64,000 nt of DNA from an uncultured Eubacteriales bacterium. Lineage in GTDB: Bacteria > Bacillota > Clostridia > Oscillospirales > Acutalibacteraceae. Each line of letters starts with the position of its first letter. The stretch's first letter is position 1. The stretch spans positions 1-64,000 of the forward strand of contig CAKSQZ010000002.1 in the NCBI GenBank assembly GCA_934486895.1. Reading direction: 5' to 3'. This document shows positions 61,516-64,000 of the stretch, in pieces. The notes beneath the pieces were generated by a model, which saw only the letters and a program-made list of their open reading frames with translations, ran no database searches and had not been told where the DNA came from. Both the position numbers and the translations under genes were made by a program.

Positions 61516-62751
61516 TTACGCATAGCTTCCTGCAGCATAGCCTGTGGAAAATGCGATCTGAAGATTAAATCCGCCGGTGTATGCATCGACATCGATAAGC
61601 TCGCCGGCAAAAAATATATTCTTTTTGATTTTTGAGCGCATTGTTTTCGGTTCGATTTCCTTAACGCTGACTCCGCCCGAAGTCACGACAGCTTCAGCGA
61701 TCGGTCTAAAGCCCGATATTGTCAGCGGAAGATCCTTTATTATCTTACACAGTCCAAGCCGCTGTTCTTTTGTGATCTGGTTTGTTTTTGTTTCGGAAGC
61801 GATACCCGACAAACTAACTATCACTGGGATCATCTTTTGCGGCAAAAGCTCATTAAGTGCATTTGAAAACTGCTTATTCGAGTTTTTGGACAGATCTTTT
61901 ATAAGCCTGCGGTCAAGTGCCTGCTCGTCGAGCGCGGGCTTCAGATCAATATGAACCGAATATCTGCCGTCTGACATGTTTTTAAGATGAGCACTCATGC
62001 TGAGAATCGTCGGCCCTGTTACGCCGAAATGTGTGAACATCAATTCGCCGAAATCATCATAAACCGTTTTACCGCTTTGATTGTCAACAGCGCGAACCGC
62101 AACATTTCTGAGGCTCAGCCCCTGCATTTTTGCGGCATAGCCCTCTCGCACGGTAAGCGGAACAAGCGAGGGAGAAAGCGGTGTTACGGTGTGTCCGAGC
62201 TCTTTTGCAAAACGATATCCGTCCCCTGTTGAGCCCGTTGACGGATACGAGACGCCGCCTGTTGCAATAACGGCAGACTCGGTTTTAACAACGCCGCCGT
62301 CTTTCAATGTGACAACGCAGCCGTCATCATCGCTTTCAACTTTCTGTGCTTCTGCGCAGAATATTTTAACGCCTGCTTTTCTTGCATAGTTCACAAGCGC
62401 ATCGACGATATCGACAGCCTTGTCGGACTGCGGAAAGACCCTCCTGCCGCGCTCGACCTTGGTTTTAACGCCCTGTTTTTCAACAAGAGCTATAATATCA
62501 TTGGGTGTGAATTCCGAAAAGGCACTGTATAAAAATCTGCCGTTTTTCGGGGTGGAAGCGATAAGCTGTTGAAGGTCGCTTTGATTTGTGAGATTACACC
62601 TGCCCTTGCCTGTTATCATAACTTTTCTGGCACAGCGTTCGTTTTTCTCGATCAAAATAACTTTTCTGCCTCTTAAAGCGGCTGTTCCGGCACATATCAA
62701 GCCTGCCGCGCCGCCGCCGATAACAGCGACATCGGCATAATATTCGTTCAT
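61516..62751 (-). CDS. NAD(P)/FAD-dependent oxidoreductase, HI0933/BaiN family
   Basis: About 411-residue flavoprotein. N-terminal Rossmann motif VIGGGAAGLICAGTAALRGR, then EKNERCARKVMITGKGRCN, a family hallmark. VIATGGVSYPSTGSTGDGY lies at about 165. The C-terminal FAD segment FFAGELIDVDAYTGGFNLQ closes the fold. Family members are poorly characterised; BaiN itself acts on bile acids, but that does not transfer here. It precedes cmk by 15 bases. ATG 62751 is preferred over a TTG one codon earlier. Confidence 0.9.
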   Translation of the reverse strand: MNEYYADVAVIGGGAAGLICAGTAALRGRKVILIEKNERCARKVMITGKGRCNLTNQSDLQQLIASTPKNGRFLYSAFSEFTPNDIIALVEKQGVKTKVERGRRVFPQSDKAVDIVDALVNYARKAGVKIFCAEAQKVESDDDGCVVTLKDGGVVKTESAVIATGGVSYPSTGSTGDGYRFAKELGHTVTPLSPSLVPLTVREGYAAKMQGLSLRNVAVRAVDNQSGKTVYDDFGELMFTHFGVTGPTILSMSAHLKNMSDGRYSVHIDLKPALDEQALDRRLIKDLSKNSNKQFSNALNELLPQKMIPVIVSLSGIASETKTNQITKEQRLGLCKIIKDLPLTISGFRPIAEAVVTSGGVSVKEIEPKTMRSKIKKNIFFAGELIDVDAYTGGFNLQIAFSTGYAAGSYA

Positions 62752-62815
62752 CAAAGCACCACGCTTTCGCTCTAAAAAGTCAATATATCTATTTTACTTC
62801 CGAAAAGCCGAAATG

Positions 62816-64000
62816 TCAATCTGTCTTTTCGGCGTGGGTCTGCTTTTTTGACTTTTTGGTGAGAATAAACAATGTCGTTCCGCTGATGATAATTAAAGCC
62901 CCGACAATGATGATTATAAGAGGAAAGTTTATTTCATCGATATGTGCGCTGACGCTCGCGGAATACGGATTTTTCATGTTTTGTGCCGAATATATTGCAA
63001 GAAGAGCCTGCTCGCAAGACATCGGATCGGCATCCCCGCCCTTTTCATGCGAAAAACCGATACCTGCATTATAAAAATCATAAAGAGCCTGCAATGCAGA
63101 ACGGGATTTCACAAACCGCTCGTCGGTCTGTTCGACTCCGGCAGACGACAGAGCGATAACGACCTGTGCGGTACTTTCGCAATTTTCGGTTTGATACAGT
63201 GAAAAGCTGCCGTTTTCATTTTGAATAGACGACAGATATGACAATGCATTCTCGGATGCGGATCTCGCCTTATCATCATCAACACATGACAGCGCGGTTA
63301 CAGCCATTGCGGTGAGATCACATTCGGATTTTCCGCCTTTTTCAAGCGGAAAGCCGCCGTCTGAATTTTGCCAATCTACAAGCATATCGGAAAGCGATGA
63401 AACTGTATTTTTATATTCATCGGATATATTCATTCTGCAAGCGGCGATGAGCGAGAAAATAATGCCGTTTACGCCCGTTGTTTCCGGTTTATCGCTGTCA
63501 AAGCACGCTTTAAGCGTGTCCTCCGGGGCATCGAGCCCGAGCGCATTGGCGTTTATGATGATACGCGCCGCAGCGGTCGGAGTTGACGGCTTTTCCTCGA
63601 TTACCGAGTTTTTCATATCGCTCGGTATCGCCTGTGTGTACAGAGCAAGCGTCAGCGGTGTGAACGAGCTCGGGTCGTTTTTGATAACTCTGAGCGACTC
63701 CGCTATCATATCCTGATCTGCTGCCGCTGACCGGTCTGTCTCGTTTTCGGCTGAAACCGATTTGGCTGCGGCTCTTGCCGGCTTTGCCGACTTTGCGGAC
63801 TTCTTTTCGGTTGTTTTTTCAGCTGGTTTTTTTGTTGTCGTAGACGCGGTTGTTTCTTGTTTTGCCGTCACCTGCTGAATGGCAACCGCCGATGGGCGGC
63901 TTTCGTTCTGCCTCGGCACAGTGGTCGCGTTCAATTTAGCAGAGGTTTCAGCGGGAGCTGTTTCTTCATCGATAACATACACCCAACGGACGCTGTCGCC
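62816..64000 (-). CDS. Membrane-anchored toroid-repeat surface protein, 5' end beyond window
   Basis: Partial gene. The frame stays open to the window edge, and the last visible bases read GDSVRWVYVIDEET, resembling the end of a DUF4430-type domain, so I take this as the 3' part of a longer gene. A low-complexity Thr/Lys/Ala linker (about 40-80) is followed by a prenyltransferase/squalene-oxidase-like alpha/alpha toroid (DGGFPL, ENGSFSLY, YNAGIGFSHE) and a C-terminal TM helix (LIIIIVGALIIISGTTLF) with a basic tail. Such proteins bind ligands such as cobalamin or act as adhesins; function is unassigned. Confidence 0.7.
   Translation of the reverse strand, partial: GDSVRWVYVIDEETAPAETSAKLNATTVPRQNESRPSAVAIQQVTAKQETTASTTTKKPAEKTTEKKSAKSAKPARAAAKSVSAENETDRSAAADQDMIAESLRVIKNDPSSFTPLTLALYTQAIPSDMKNSVIEEKPSTPTAAARIIINANALGLDAPEDTLKACFDSDKPETTGVNGIIFSLIAACRMNISDEYKNTVSSLSDMLVDWQNSDGGFPLEKGGKSECDLTAMAVTALSCVDDDKARSASENALSYLSSIQNENGSFSLYQTENCESTAQVVIALSSAGVEQTDERFVKSRSALQALYDFYNAGIGFSHEKGGDADPMSCEQALLAIYSAQNMKNPYSASVSAHIDEINFPLIIIIVGALIIISGTTLFILTKKSKKQTHAEKTD

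Noticed and set aside
1..64000. CRISPR array, prophage, insertion sequence or defence island
   Set aside because: No regularly spaced repeats, transposase, integrase, phage structural or defence-family proteins were seen on either strand.

Overview
The window looks like a chromosomal segment from an endospore-forming, anaerobic member of the Clostridia, probably in or near the Ruminococcaceae/Oscillospiraceae. That placement is an inference from gene content: spoIVB followed by spo0A, spoVT, a SCIFF peptide with its radical SAM maturase, an IspH-ribosomal protein S1 fusion, AddAB in place of RecBCD, and a dockerin-like secreted peptidase. I see no IS element, prophage, CRISPR array or rRNA. 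Coding density is high, and most promoters I could place have a sigma-A type -35/-10 pair with a 17-bp spacer.

Layout: 1-3900 holds pheST on the minus strand behind a T-box leader, with a strong outward promoter at the left edge. 3950-7578 (plus) has tRNA-His, spoIVB, spo0A and a zinc-type binding lipoprotein. 7596-26309 (minus) carries a trehalase, spoVT, pduL with a small AraC regulator, a secreted M14 peptidase with three 312-bp repeats, addBA, sbcCD, a divergent alanine-racemase-like gene and a FemX-like gene. A 43-residue Asn/Gln-rich gene (plus) sits between addB and sbcC. 26391-31621 holds a polysaccharide deacetylase, a sugar isomerase-like gene (minus), pcrA behind a structured leader, and nagA.

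The most unusual region is 31713-43117 (plus). A LytS-like kinase and a response regulator are followed by a terminator and then seven same-strand genes: SipW-type signal peptidase, TasA/camelysin-like secreted protein, a related membrane protein with an NPYTG-type sorting motif, a second SipW-type peptidase, another TasA-like protein, a 1590-residue surface protein with InlB/MucBP-like repeats, and a last small exported protein. Three of these share a KV-x-APG-type motif, and the main secreted-subunit gene is followed by two back-to-back perfect 14-bp hairpins. I read this as a dedicated surface-fibre or matrix export system, possibly controlled by the neighbouring two-component pair.

43151-64000 (minus) is mostly housekeeping: tRNA-Arg, the SCIFF module (scfB, an unlisted 45-residue scfA, TIGR04086 membrane protein, yajC), recG/fakA/asp23, a peptide-type binding lipoprotein, uppP, ung, beta-galactosidase, alr, a PAP2 phosphatase, ispH-S1, plsC, cmk, a flavoprotein, and the 3' part of a membrane-anchored toroid-repeat protein running off the right edge. 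Cell-envelope themes recur: two racemases, FemX, UppP, deacetylase, NagA.
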